A DNA stretch of 64,000 nucleotides, from assembly GCA_000469685.2 (NCBI GenBank), contig LS997567.1:33411473-33475472 (forward strand). The letters are read 5' to 3'. The DNA comes from Haemonchus contortus (lineage: Eukaryota > Nematoda > Chromadorea > Rhabditida > Trichostrongylidae). Positions 34,721 through 46,178 of the stretch are shown here, in pieces. Position 1 is the stretch's first letter. Each line of letters opens with the position of its first letter. The notes under the pieces were generated by a model. It worked only from the letters and a program-made list of their open reading frames with translations, did not search any database and had not been told where the DNA came from. Made by a program: the position numbers and the translations under genes.

Positions 34721-35003
34721 TCTCTCTAACTCATGACCCGTCGTCAGCTAATCAAACACTCGCCGGGGTTAATTTTAGACGCCTACACAATTCTTTCTTC
34801 CTTCTGAATCGGTAAGTGATTGTAAAACAACACGGAATCTTTTTTTATCAGTTGTTACAATTGTGAAAGACGTTTTTGTTCCCTAATGTTTCGTGCTCCA
34901 CATATGTTCGTGAAGTGATAAGAGTCATCTCACTACGATATCACCTGTATCACCTGTCGTACCGTTGATCGTTGATTTCCTCGAGCGGGCGCCAGTAAGG
35001 TCT

Positions 35004-36193
35004 CTATTCGTCCCTGTCACGAGCCAGAGTGGTCCAATGAGTCGTCCTTGCTTCAGAGACACGAGGTCCAACATTCCTTTCGTTTAGAGCTTTCGTGAAG
35101 AAGTCTGACCATCTCGCTGGCGGCCGTCCTGGAGTTCGTTTAATGTCCCGAGGAATCAGGACATACACATAGCTAGAACATTCGGAGATATTCGTTCCGT
35201 TCACCGTGAAGGGAGTATTAGGTACCAATCCGTTTTTCATGAACATCGTCGTTAATTTCAGTCTAAATCCGATATTTCCACAAGCATTGTCAAACTCGGC
35301 CAGCAATCGTTCCGCCTGCTTGATGTTCGGTGTTATAAGCACGATGTCGTCTCCAACGCAGAAGTGATGTAGGTGGCAGCCGTCGACCTTCACTCCCAAG
35401 TGGTCCAAATGACGCATGATATTTTCGAGAGCAGCACCAAAAATTTTGGGTGAAATGGTATCGTCCTGCCGGACGCCACTTTTCACATTGATAACGACTT
35501 CCTTGTGGAATTGTGAAATCTTGGTCGTGAAGCTGTTGCAGAGCTTACAAAGCATCCTTATATATTGATTAGGAACACCCTGGTCGCCCAGGGCTGCAAT
35601 TACCGCTTCTGTCTCAACGGTGTCGAAAGCTTTCTTCAAATCGATGAATGTAATTCATAACGGCATTTTATACTCTCGCGATACTTCACTGAGTCTTGTA
35701 AGAGTGTGGATATGATCGATTGTGCTGAACCCTACCGCGTGAAGAGCCTAGCCAGAGTTCTGACGATAACTGGTGGAAGACTCTTCAGATGTTCTGGTTT
35801 GATCTTATTGGGACCGAGCTCCGTACAGTTCTTCATCGACGAGGGGCATTTTGTATTTCGGAAGGGTGAACCGAAGAAGCGATATATTCGTCTTGCCTGA
35901 GATGGTGGGTAGGCAGGCAGAGGGTGGCTGTCGAAGAGATCCGAGTAGAAGTCGTAGATGATCTTCTCCGTTGTCCTTCGAGATGCAGTAGCTGTTCCGT
36001 CGGGACGACGAAGGGAAGTCATCTTGGTCTTGTAATTGGCGGAGCTCCGTCTGGCTTTGCGAATGTTTTTTCCGGCTTCGGCCATAACTGCTGCTCTTCT
36101 CTCTTTCAGATTTTCTTTTATCGCTTCTCTGCATAGCTTCGCAAGTTCGGCCGTGTGTTGATGATTGCGTGCCTGTAGCTCGCGCAATTCCAC
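35004..36193 (-). pseudogene. RTE reverse transcriptase (copy C)
   Basis: Minus-strand frames include the pre-RT linker (RRPDGTATASRRTTEKIIYD), then [20 protein letters not shown] and [20 protein letters not shown]. The catalytic box has changed to [10 protein letters not shown] in place of F-A-D-D, followed by a truncated thumb and a [12 protein letters not shown]-terminus. Copy A has this box broken by a frameshift and B1 keeps it. Confidence 0.8.
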
Positions 36194-36545
36194 GCTGGCG
36201 TATCAGCTCGGAAGTCTTCGAAGTCGTCTCTTGGCTGCTTGTAGACTCTTTGCTTTCTCAGCGCTATCGCGAAGATGTTCGACGAGCCGGTTGCATTATT
36301 CATCAATGTTGTCGATAACGGAATCTTCCCACTTTCTCGCAAGGGAAGCGATGTGGTCTCAGTTGATAGAGGTCATAGGGCTTCAGTTCTTAAACTTCTT
36401 AACTCTCATTTTCACGCACTGAGAAGCAGAACCAGGCACGGAGGAGACGATGGTCCGATCCCGTGTAGAACTTCAGAACACCAGCGACGTTAGTCAGGCA
36501 AAATCTCCGATTGAAAATGATATGGTCTATTTCATTATGATACTG

Positions 36546-37137
36546 TTAACCAGATGACCTCCATGTCCAACGTAAATGAAAGGGCTTCTGGAACTGCGAG
36601 TTACCATGGATGCTGTGGGTCGGCATGATAAACTCAGACAGCCTTTCACCCTGCTCATTCCATTCCATTCCGTGAGTCCCGATGCGAAGCTCTTCATCCG
36701 TTCTTCTGGGGCCAACCTTGGCGCTAAAATCACCGACGATGACCTTGAAGAAAGTGTGGTCTTTTCTGTAGAGCCTCTCCAGATCCATATAGAGCGTTTC
36801 CAACTCTTCTTCTTCGCAGCTTGATGTTAGTGCGCAGGTAACGGAGATTGTTTGAGCTGGGGTTGAGCCACATCTTATCAATCGCAAACGTCCGATTTGG
36901 GTTGTTAGGCTTTCGTACGAACCGATGTTCATGGCCAAGTGCGTATTGACGAGGACACCTACGCCGCCGATGCCTCTGCTGTCGCATGTTCCAAAAACAG
37001 TTCTTCTCCAGCGGGCTATGCCTTCTCGTCTTGGTCAGTCCAATGACGTCGTACTTGATCTTCCTAGCTTGCTTCATCAGGTCTTCTATACACGCTTCCG
37101 ATGCAAGCGTCTGTGCGTTGGAAGTACAGATCGCCAT
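36546..37137 (-). pseudogene. RTE AP-endonuclease domain (copy C)
   Basis: Minus-strand frames contain the endonuclease start (IKYDVIGLTKTRR, the T-E-T-like catalytic region with Glu replaced by Lys), then KVIVGDFSAKVGPRRTDEEL (G-D-F-N-A motif) and HGNSQFQKPFHLRWTWRS. A frameshift lies near 36930-36740. These APE-type domains nick the target DNA for priming. Confidence 0.8.
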
Positions 37138-37150
37138 CTTAGTCCTCCTT

Positions 37151-37670
37151 TTGGGCAGCCTGTTTTGGCCCTGAGGTTTTAGAAGCCTCTCTCAAGCGGT
37201 CCTTCCCAACGCCTGCCGTTTTGGGAGTTCCTCAGATCCAGAAGAATGAGGCCCATTTCTGTTACTGTTTTTGGCGAGTGGATACCCACGTATAGCCTGT
37301 CAGGCCACGAAGTTGGGTCGGATTGACTTCGAGAGCTTGCCAAGGACGAGACACTTCGTTTTTGGAGGCGGTTCCAAATCGCCTCCCAGATACTTCCCAG
37401 TCACTCGAATGCAAACTTTTGACTGAGTCGATAGGCAGAATACCAACTGCACCCACAGACTCTCCGCACACGTATGCGTGGATACGCTTGCAAGACACAG
37501 AAGGTATATCGACCAGCACGGCATAATAGAGAAGTCCATCCCCTGAATCCACCGTGCAAGTATCGGTGACTTTTGGTCGACGATTAATCCCCCTATCCGC
37601 CACCTGGGGTTGCCCTACGTGGCCTCGTCACTAACCGGTTGGGGCCCTTCAGTAAGAAGAACCCTCAGTG
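37151..37670 (-). other. Probable 5' UTR or promoter region of RTE copy C
   Basis: Sequence upstream of the RTE start codon ends near a GC-rich block at about 37660. A 113-codon minus-strand frame (37262-37603) is present without a recognised domain. Assignment rests on position only. Confidence 0.35.
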
Positions 37671-39039
37671 AAGGAGATCTGTAGACTACGAATATAGCAT
37701 GCACAAATGTGCAAAAAAATTTAAGCGATATTGTATATTTTGGGTGAGAAAGTCGCCACTACAGCCATCAAAAAATCGTAGAATGCGATAAAATCAACTA
37801 AAAGTATGCAGTAGGCTACAACCAAAATTTCAACCGAAGCAAATATCTCGCCCCTCACAAAACTCGAGCTTTGGTCTCTCGCACATGAAGTGTCACCCTT
37901 ACCACTGCTTCAGGCCAACGCTGCAGAACCTTGTGCATTTTTGTAATTCAAGCTCTCTGTGCTAAGCCTTACCTGAAATCATCTCCTAACTCCATTCAGA
38001 GGAATGCTCGGCAAATTTGGAAAGGAGATTTGACATCAGCATACGAAAACACGTCTAGCAGCGTAGGTCTCATTTTAAACAGCGGATGTTTCAACTTGGG
38101 ATTCTCCCCAGGTGAGACCATGGATCTCATTTTTCTTTGTTTCTCTAATTCTTCTACTTGATTGCAAATTAGTTTTCACATAACTGAAGAATCTTCTCCC
38201 GGATTCACGCTGTGGGTATGATGTTAGCCGATACACTGACTTCCTATATCAGTTTCATGTGTAATTGACTGATATGTAGGTCGTAATTTTGCTTCCTTTG
38301 GCCGTACTGTGTTCCAGCTCTGAGGAAATTCAGGTGGGCGGGATTACAGGTGTAAGTGTAGCGATCGATAATTGATCAGTACAATTTTGAGGTCGATTCG
38401 AACTACTCATTGTTTTAAGGAGAAGAGGGAGAGAACTAACGATAAACCAGAGCGGGATCTTTCAACATTAACATAAAGCGAAGGAAAGCCCGGTGTCAGC
38501 CGGGCAATCCTTCGTTTTGTTTGAGGTAGAAATGTCTAAAAATGAAATCCTCGTTCACATACATATGTTACAGATGAAGTGTATAGATCGGTATATACTT
38601 ATTATAAATCTCTTTTTACTTTTGTGTTCTGCTGTCCGAATTATGCAATCTATCAAATAATTTAGTGAAGTTCCTTATCGAAACGTTCTCGAAATCTCTT
38701 TCCATTTGAGCCGAACAGTGAGTGAGGGTACATCGCAAGGAAATGAGTATAGAAGTGGAATCTGTTTCCCACTACAGCATTTTCTATAAGTATATTCCTC
38801 TTTGCTCAAGCCAGTGTGTAGTAAACCTGTCGTTAGATAGTGAGATCACGTTACGTAATAAAACTGGCGACAGTGACTAGGTGACGATGTTTGCTGATTA
38901 CTTGACATGAAATGTTTATCTGACCATAAAATGGATGCAGTTTGAAGACGTAGTCACGCTTATGGACATGCACTACAAGAAAATCTCGAAACGGACCAAT
39001 TATTATATGTGTTTTAAGGGATGTACATAAGTTTTTTAA
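37671..39039. other. No gene recognised; contains a perfect small hairpin
   Basis: AT-rich DNA with short unsupported frames. The hairpin at 38479-38514 is listed separately. Confidence 0.3.
38479..38514. other. GC-rich hairpin followed by T-run
   Basis: CGAAGGA-AA-GCCCGG, then a short loop, then CCGGGC-AA-TCCTTCG followed by TTTTG. Both stem parts pair perfectly around a symmetric internal loop. The shape is like an intrinsic terminator, but the context is eukaryotic. It could be a structured RNA element or transposon end. Confidence 0.5.
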
Positions 39040-39274
39040 CCCATTGACGACCGCGTGGTCCGCCGGCGGGCTACACCATATCGTGCTCCTGTAGTATTTA
39101 TATTATTTATCGAGTAATCTTATAATTTTCCATGATTTCAAGTATTAGCTGAGCTCACAGCCTTCTGGAGAACCTTGAGACATTGTGGCCCAGGAACATT
39201 CACTTCCACGTGCAATCATAAGAGAAATTAAAAGACAATATAAGGACATTATTAAAAGCGCGGTCGCCAATGGG
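39040..39274. mobile_element. TTAA-type (piggyBac-like) MITE, 235 bp
   Basis: TTAA-CCCATTGACGACCGCG at the left and CGCGGTCGCCAATGGG-TCAA at the right make 16-bp imperfect terminal inverted repeats with a TTAA/TCAA duplication, as expected for piggyBac superfamily elements. There is no coding capacity. Confidence 0.7.
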
Positions 39275-39344
39275 TCAAGAGACTAAGCATTCTTCCGAAC
39301 CTCTATCAAGTGGTTACGCTACGTCAAATCCTTACAATATATAA

Positions 39345-40330
39345 AGCGCTCTGTCTGTCTGTTTGTACGGAAATTCGGTATAACCTAAAGAAACACCTGG
39401 AGAAGTCGGGTCAAGTTCGTAATGGGTTGAGCATTGAGTAAGTGCAACAGAGCACATGTGAGCCTAGCGGAGCTCCGCCCCCAAGGGGCGGGGCATGCGC
39501 CTAGGCGGGGTGGGACCATGGGCAAATTCTTCTCATTCGGCCTCATAACAGTCCAGACGCCGGGAGAAAATGTGCAAAGGTGAGGGATGGGTTAACAATT
39601 AAAATAAAGGAAAGTTGCCGGTGGTGGGCGGAGCGTTCTCGCAGTAGGCGGTACTTTCCACAGAGATTCATAACTCGATTCAGCGAAGACGTCAAGACCG
39701 GGAAAAAAATAAAAAGAGTGAGCAAGGCCTTATGCGTGCTGGGCATGCGTAAGCTTCGCAAAGCCCCGTCCACGGTGGGCGGGGCGTGCGTTGAGGTGGA
39801 TGCTACTTTTCAAAAACGACTGTAACTTCGTTCAAAAACCTTCTAGAACGTGGGGAAAACGTGGTTAGAGGTAATAGAACAAATGTAGTCAAATTCCCGA
39901 AGTGGGCGGGGCTGGCACCAAAGTGGGCGGGGCTTAGATCAAAAATTCATAACTCTGTTCAGAAACGTTCTGGGATGGGGCAAAAATGTGTTAAGGCGTA
40001 AAAGAACGAATGTGGTCAGATTCTCGAAGGTGGCGGAGTTGGCACCAAAGTGGGCGGGGCTTAGATCAAAAATTCATAACTCTGTTCAGAAACGTTCTGG
40101 GATGCGGCAAAAAGGTGTTAAGGTGTAAAAGAACAAATGTGGTCAAATCCCAGAAGTGGGTGGGATTGGCATTGAAGTGGGCGGGGCTTGCATCGAAATT
40201 ATTGATTCTCTTCAGATGCGTTTCAAAACGCTGGAAAAAGGTGTCTGGAGGTAGTAAAAGAAATGTGGTTCAAAGTCTGAAACTGGAGGGGTTTGCAAAG
40301 AGGAGCTGGGAACAAAAATTTATACACCTG
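39345..40330. repeat. 127-bp tandem repeat with GTGGGCGGGGC box
   Basis: The box AAGTGGGCGGGG recurs at 39921, 40048 and 40175 (spacing 127 and 127), with more diverged units from about 39.6 kb. Each unit carries AAAAATTCATAACTCTGTTC and GAACAAATGTGGTCAAATC. A TCTGTCTGTCTGTTTGT run lies at the 5' edge. Same family as 32.5-33.35 kb. Confidence 0.85.
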
Positions 40331-40589
40331 TCCTTCACACTAACCCTGACCACATAGGTGTACAACTAGGGGATACCACTGAACTCTTTCAAAAACTGAT
40401 CTAAAAATTTTCTAAAAGTTAGTGTTCATGGTTCCACACACAGTATTCCCTTCTACACGAGATCAAGTGCACTACATTAACTTCATACCTGATGAAGTAA
40501 ATTCTACAATAACCCCGGCCACACAGGTGCATACCCTGTAGAGACATGTAACTCCCTACAACTACTCAAAGGGGCTGTCCTTTCAAAGT

Positions 40590-41400
40590 TAGTGTTCATG
40601 GCCACATACAGCCCAAACTACATAGGGTTTCTTCGACTACATGGACTGCAGAGGTATTTGATTTGGATACATCGGAGTACTCTTCATGGCCACATACAGC
40701 CCAAACTACACAGAGTTTCTCCGACTACATGGGCTGCAGAGGTGTTTGATTCGAATACATGGGAAATTCGGTGCTAAGGGAGTTGGGGGGGGGCACGCGG
40801 CGGCGCGGCGCCTTTTCATGTCTGCGCCCTCTACGGCGAGATAGTGGGCAAGGAAGGGTAGGCGAGCCCGTGATGGTGTTTAGGGACATTTCATAGCTCC
40901 TTTATGGTATAACTGCGTAATTTTCACCTAATTTTAGTAAGGGGAGGGGCTCCGGGGTGGGTGAGCCAATTGGACGTTCAGCTTTTATCTCTTCTCAGCT
41001 TTTTGCACGAGATAACTATCTCACCCACCCCGGAGCCCCTCCCCTTCCTAAAAATAGGGTTTTATCGGCTCAGAAGAAGAGTATCCACAATATACAAGCA
41101 TATATCATGTGCCAAGATGTAATTTGTTTTGAATCACGAGACACTTCAGTACAACTTCACAATCCCTTCCCAGACTCAGCTCCAGTACTACTATCTCGCC
41201 GTAGAGGGCGCAGACATGAAAAGGCGCCGCGCCGCCGCGTGCCCCCCCCCAACTCACTTAGCACCGGAAATTCTAATGACAACACACAGCCCAAACTACA
41301 CAGAGTTTCTTCTGCTACATGGACTGCAGAGGTATTTGATTTGGATACATCAGAGTACTCTTCATGGCCACATACAGCCCCATTTCACATCCAAAAAAAA
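40590..41400. repeat. 88-bp tandem repeat split by a fold-back element
   Basis: GGCCACATACAGCCCAAACT begins units at 40600 and 40688. Further copies follow the inserted element at about 41280 and 41366. Units carry GACTGCAGAGGT(A/G)TTTGATT. Confidence 0.8.
40770..41265. mobile_element. Fold-back MITE, 496 bp, 8-bp target duplication
   Basis: The element starts GGTGCTAAGGGAGTTGGG and ends in its inverse (CCCAACTCACTTAGCACC). It is flanked by identical GGAAATTC at 40762-40769 and 41266-41273. The outer arms are about 80 bp and nearly perfect; an inner 27-bp palindrome (AGGGGAGGGGCTCCGGGGTG and its complement) lies at about 40938 and 41020. The 8-bp duplication suggests hAT-like mobility. No ORF is convincing. 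Confidence 0.75.
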
Positions 41401-41409
41401 AAGATGGCC

Positions 41410-42830
41410 GCTACAGAAGTGTTAGGGTGGAGGCTCAGATGACAAAGGTCTATAATGAAAATCAGAAGCTCATGTGGCTCCGTCCCTCATGACTAGAGCC
41501 CCTTGCACACGCAGTAGCGTGCGCAGCCGCCTGGTAAATAATAATACCTGCTTGCTTTTTATATCAAATTCTTCAGGAAACTACTATAGATCAACTTGGC
41601 GTGCTCCTTACGCGACTAACCCACAAAATGAGGCTGTTTACATTATAGTGAATTCCTCCATCAACAGTTCGTGGATACCCCGTTCGAAATCGCATCGTGT
41701 TTTGCCGCGCGATGCATGAGTAGTGCGACAGTGTGCCCTCGAAGTTGCGCCCGTCCTCGTGGGAAAGGTACCCAAAGATCAGTGGTAAGGCCATTAACTT
41801 TTTTCTCGGGTTTGAAAATTGCTTATATCCACTCAGTGATCGCGTAACCTATCGATGTGGTGATCAGAAAAACATACAGTGAAGAAATGAAAAAAAGAGT
41901 AATATAATTTGTTATGGGTTTGTAACTTTCGACAGTGTCCTAGGTATATCGATGGGGGCTGGAATGCTATTAGCAAACATGGACTCAAAACTGTTGAATC
42001 AAATCCATAAAAAAGATACAAGCGCTCATTGTGAGCTTGCTCGAAGTTTGGAGATAGTGTCAGTAAAAATGCGCAGTTGTCCGCAATGGTAAAGACAGTG
42101 CGTTTTTGCACAAATTTCACTCTCTTCCATTTTCAACGTTGAAACACACAAACGAAAGAAATTGCTCAAAAGCAGATACTTCGAAAAATTCAACATTGAT
42201 GCAACAGCCAAAATTCGTGGAGGAAGAATTTCGTTCACAAATTCCACGCGTTATACATGCTGTCTCGATCAAAATTTCGACCCGGAATTCTAGTAAACAC
42301 TTGCTGTTGCGCTATAAATTAGTTTTCGTATATCAAATCATGTAGAACAATCGTGTCGTATTCATATATTATTATCATGTAGAAACGTTCTTTCTGAAAA
42401 GGTTTGATAAAGTTAAAATGGCCAAAATAAGGCGCTCACTTGAAAGAATATCAGAAATCGTTTTCAAACTTTGATTTAAAGAAAGTTGGCTGTGCGGAAA
42501 CCTCCAGGCTACCTTGACTTCACCGCAGCGCCGTCTATAAATTTTCGGAAAGCTCATTCAGCATTCTTAAGTTTCATATTTTCAAACAGCACTCTAAATT
42601 CCATCGGTGAACCTAGACTCTATTCAAGGTTTCGTGGGGATTTGAAACCCTTCTCTGGTTACTTGTGATCTTGAACACTGAACAGTCGGTGATTCAGGAC
42701 CACGATCGACCATCGATGAGTGTTTGAAAAGTTTTCTGATTTATCACAGCAAATATTAGAATATGTTTCGCATTCGGTTACTTCAATAACCTGAGCATGT
42801 CATGTGATGTTTTATACCATGCTGCAAGAC
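41410..42830. other. No gene recognised
   Basis: Short frames on both strands only, with no splice-supported exon and no repeat relation to the rest of the window. Confidence 0.3.
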
Positions 42831-42837
42831 TGCTATT

Positions 42838-42970
42838 GGGTAAACAGCTTTATTCGGTCGATGTTCCCAACAAGTGGTCGTCGTCATGGACACGAAAGTT
42901 CTTGTACCGTTGACGTCTCGCGCGGATAGGTGATAATAGGGGACAGATGGGATTTATAGACAGTAATAAT
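42838..42970 (-). mobile_element. Penelope-like 3' end fragment
   Basis: The minus strand reads a GACGACCACTTGTTGGGAAC-like segment then ATCGACCGAATAAAGC. This matches the 3' UTR signature of the palindromic Penelope pair (GAAACGTCGACCTAATAAAGC). It is a diverged subfamily and only the tail remains. Confidence 0.5.
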
Positions 42971-43327
42971 GTAAGAAGTTGGCCGTGACCTGAGAGTCTA
43001 TAAAAAGGTAGTGCTTGACGTGCTTGACGTAACTTGTTACAATCGGCATTTTGTTTCTATAATTAGGATCTTATTGTGATCTGTTTAGATTAGGTTTTAG
43101 ATACCTTACCTCAATTTTCATCACACTTCTCAATTTTGCTTTGCCTTCAATTGACCTCTCTACTGGTGAGTCTTGTGAGATCATTACTAATTTCATGGAT
43201 GATGCTATTAGGTCGTAAAGACAGTTCTCGCCGTTCGGGCGGCTAATTTTCGAAAATAATAACTCATCTCAAGAAGAAGTTTTTTCTATTTAAAATGTGT
43301 GCCACTGAATTCTACACATCCTTGCAA

Positions 43328-43630
43328 ATTTGTACAAGTTAGCTAGACCTTCAAACTGTGACCATCGCCTCCTTGAGTGTAAACGTGGTTTGGGACACTG
43401 TAGGACAAAGACCGATCAACACCGACGGCATCGTAATCAACTGACGATAGTGCATTGCCAACTTGACCAACTCGCTCTATGTCCTTCAGTGACTCGTCTC
43501 CATTTCTGAGCTTCTGAAACTCGTGACGAACCGTTCGCTCCGATGCAGTGCCTTCTCCTCATGCATGCTCCATGTTTGTGGCTGCCTCCTCTGCAGTTCG
43601 ACCAAGCTTAAACTCATTTAGTAAATCCAT
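43328..43630 (-). pseudogene. mariner transposase N-terminal relic
   Basis: The minus strand reads LLNEFKLGRTAEEAATNMEH, a stop, then GEGTASERTVRHEFQKLRNG and DESLKD. This is the two-helix-turn-helix DNA-binding region of mariner transposases (the usual form is GEGT.S.RT...WF.KFR.GD.SL.D). The catalytic part is missing. Confidence 0.7.
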
Positions 43631-44480
43631 TCAAAAAGCAGTCAGAGCTCGTTCTGCAAAAAAAAGTTCAAAAGGTTCCAGAAACCTAACGGAATTTCAG
43701 GACAAACGCTCTGAAAAGAAGAACAACTTAAGGCTCATTAAGGAGCGCAATACTTTGATTGGCCTAATTTGACAGGGTTCAAAATTTGAATTTGCAGGTT
43801 GCGTGCGCGGAACAGGCCAGAACTTTCCTCACAACCCAATACAAACATTCTCTCTACCCACTAATTTTGTCCTTTGACCGAATTGCTGAAGGGCCTTCGA
43901 GGAACGTGGAGATGGTTTGTCTAATCAAGAGGCGAAACGAGCCCGGTACTATTAAATGATTTCGCCATGTATTGTTGGATTTTGTACGCTCATGTTTGGT
44001 ATTTTCAACACTTTTACATCGATCTCGTTCTTCTAATTTAACATTCTGTCTTCAGTGGCGGAAACATTGCCCCGGAGTTATTCCGTTGGTTTTATCATCT
44101 CAGCCATCGAGATTGAGATAGGGATTTTGAAGTTATTGAGGGGCTCACACATTCGCGCCCGAAATCCAAAGTTGAACAACCAAATTAACAAATGCGTGGC
44201 CGTATAACTTACGACTGTCAACGTTGTATCATTAGGTCTTTGTTGTTAACTTACTTTGCTATTATACAGTGTTGGTCTAGTCGCAGAAAGGGGGATTCTT
44301 CGATAGAAATGGCCTTCGAGATTTCCTCTAGGATGAACCCGTGTCCTTCAAGGATAGCACATCGGTCTTTGTCGGGTCGAGAAACGATCTCTATACAACA
44401 CTATAGGCGCTCCATAAACGGCTTGTTCGGAATACACATTCAAAAGTGGCCTTCTCATGACGACCTTGTTCTTCTTTTGA
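43631..44480. other. No gene recognised
   Basis: Unsupported short frames only, including a 98-codon plus-strand frame at 44192-44488 that overlaps the RTE end. Confidence 0.3.
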
Positions 44481-45067
44481 TTCTTTAGCATCTATCCCGC
44501 TTGTAGATGAGGTCCGCTTTTTTGATATGTTGACGCCACTCCTCCCATTAAGCGCTTGGTTTGGATGAATTTTAATCGTTTTTAGCCTTCGTGCAACGTA
44601 TCAAGCCATCGCTGCTTCGACCGTCGTCTAGGCTTTAGGCGTCGTCTTTCCGGACACCTCCATGTTGATACCGATCTCACGGATACTGTCATCATTCGCG
44701 CGGAGAACATGACCATACCTGGGCTTTGCGCATTTTATCAACAATGAGGCTACACCGAATCGTTTCCTTATAAAGTATTACTGTATTATTAGCGGTCTAG
44801 TCGTGTTACTCCGGCTGTCCAGTGCAGCATCTTTTTCTCCATTACAATGAGACCGGCTTCAAACCATCAGCTATGTCCTTATCGCAGAGTACGCCTATCA
44901 TAGAGCGCCACTTACACTACGCTGTAGTCACGCGAGAATTTGTTTCAAAAACGAGGCTGCCGTTAGACGCAATTGTCGATCCAAGATATGTTATGTTATG
45001 TTTTTGCCCGTGTGACCTCAGTACCATTGATCTTGATATGGCCTGGCTCGCTCGGATCGGTGGTCAG

Positions 45068-45740
45068 TTACTCAGCCTTTCTGACGTTTGATTTAGGCCC
45101 GAACATAGCCAGACGGAGGGACCGGGTTTGCACCCGTATCTCGAGTTCGCTTTTGTCTTCGCTGGCGAACATCACGTCATCGGCATAAAGGAACGTCCAC
45201 ACTGATCCGGTTTTTAGAGGACTCTTGTAATTCGTTGAACTAGATAAAGGAAGCGACCCACTTGATAAGCTCTTCGGGCACGCCATGCTGTCGTGAGGCA
45301 TATCTTATGACGGCGCGCGGAATGCGATCGAAAGCCCTCTCAAAGTCTAGAAAGCCACGATGTACCGATCTTTATTACTCGCGATGCTTTTTCAGTAGAA
45401 GGCGAATGGCATGTATGCTTAACAATCTTTGAGTGAATTGTAGACAGTCGTGTTCGTGACATCGTGTCACGATGTCACGAATACGGCTGTCTACAATTCG
45501 CACAGAGATTTTCATGCTGTGCGAGAGCAAGCGAACTGGACGGTAGCAGGTGCAGTCCCTTGGTCTGCACCTGCTACCCTTGCCCTTCTTCTTACAGATA
45601 CGAATCGTCGTGCTCTGTTGCAAGTTCTCACGCACCTTCTTCTTCGCAGCGACCTGGTTGAAAAAATTCCGTTAACCACCTTGCATGATTCCAGCCCTTT
45701 GGTTTCCACAAATCCGCCGCTAAGTCGTCAGGACTAATTG
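45068..45740 (-). pseudogene. RTE reverse transcriptase (second family) with inverted duplications
   Basis: YRPVRLLSHSMKISVRIVDS (45600-45480) and FLYADDVMFASEDKSELEIR (45200) mark RT motifs, with the Y-A-D-D active site intact. Two snap-back duplications (45435-45500 and 45545-45583) replace expected coding sequence. Confidence 0.75.
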
Positions 45741-46178
45741 CTTTGCCTGATTTCATACTCTTCATAGCCGTATTGGTCTCGTGCATGGTTATCTTTTGAA
45801 TGGGATAGTGTACTGAGGGAGCGCAAGGAATTGCGGGATGAGCAAGACTATTGAGATGTTTTCAGAGTACTCTCGCCATCGTTTCAATGTTTGCTTGCGG
45901 TCCGTCAAGAGGTGACCGTTCTCGTCATTCATGGCGGAAAACTTTTCTACATCATTGGTCTGGCGATAGCGGGTCTTTGCGAGTCGGTGAACGTACCGCT
46001 CACCATCGCGATACTCGGGTTTCTCGTTCAGGTCGGCATAACGAGCTGCATTCGCAGAAGCAACGACTTTCTTCGCCTCGTTCTTCCCATCCGGTAGCGC
46101 TGCCAGTTATCACCTGCCTTTCAAGGAGAAATGCGTGGTACTGCTTCTTCTTCTCAAGTACTTTATCTCTGACATGGT

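Larger units (their letters stand above)
34940..37150 (-). mobile_element. RTE retrotransposon copy C, near full length with two internal deletions
   Basis: The ORF begins MAICTSNAQTLASEACIEDL at 37137 and runs through endonuclease, linker and RT to the terminal ATCACCTGT repeat at 34940. The thumb is lost between SSYVY and [10 protein letters not shown] (near 35160). About 200 bp between IVRTLARLFTR and the DHIHTLTRL block (near 35740) is also missing. It is non-autonomous. Confidence 0.85.

Noticed and set aside
36165..37182. Several plus-strand ORFs of 60-90 codons.
   Set aside because: They are shadows of the RTE endonuclease and linker on the minus strand.
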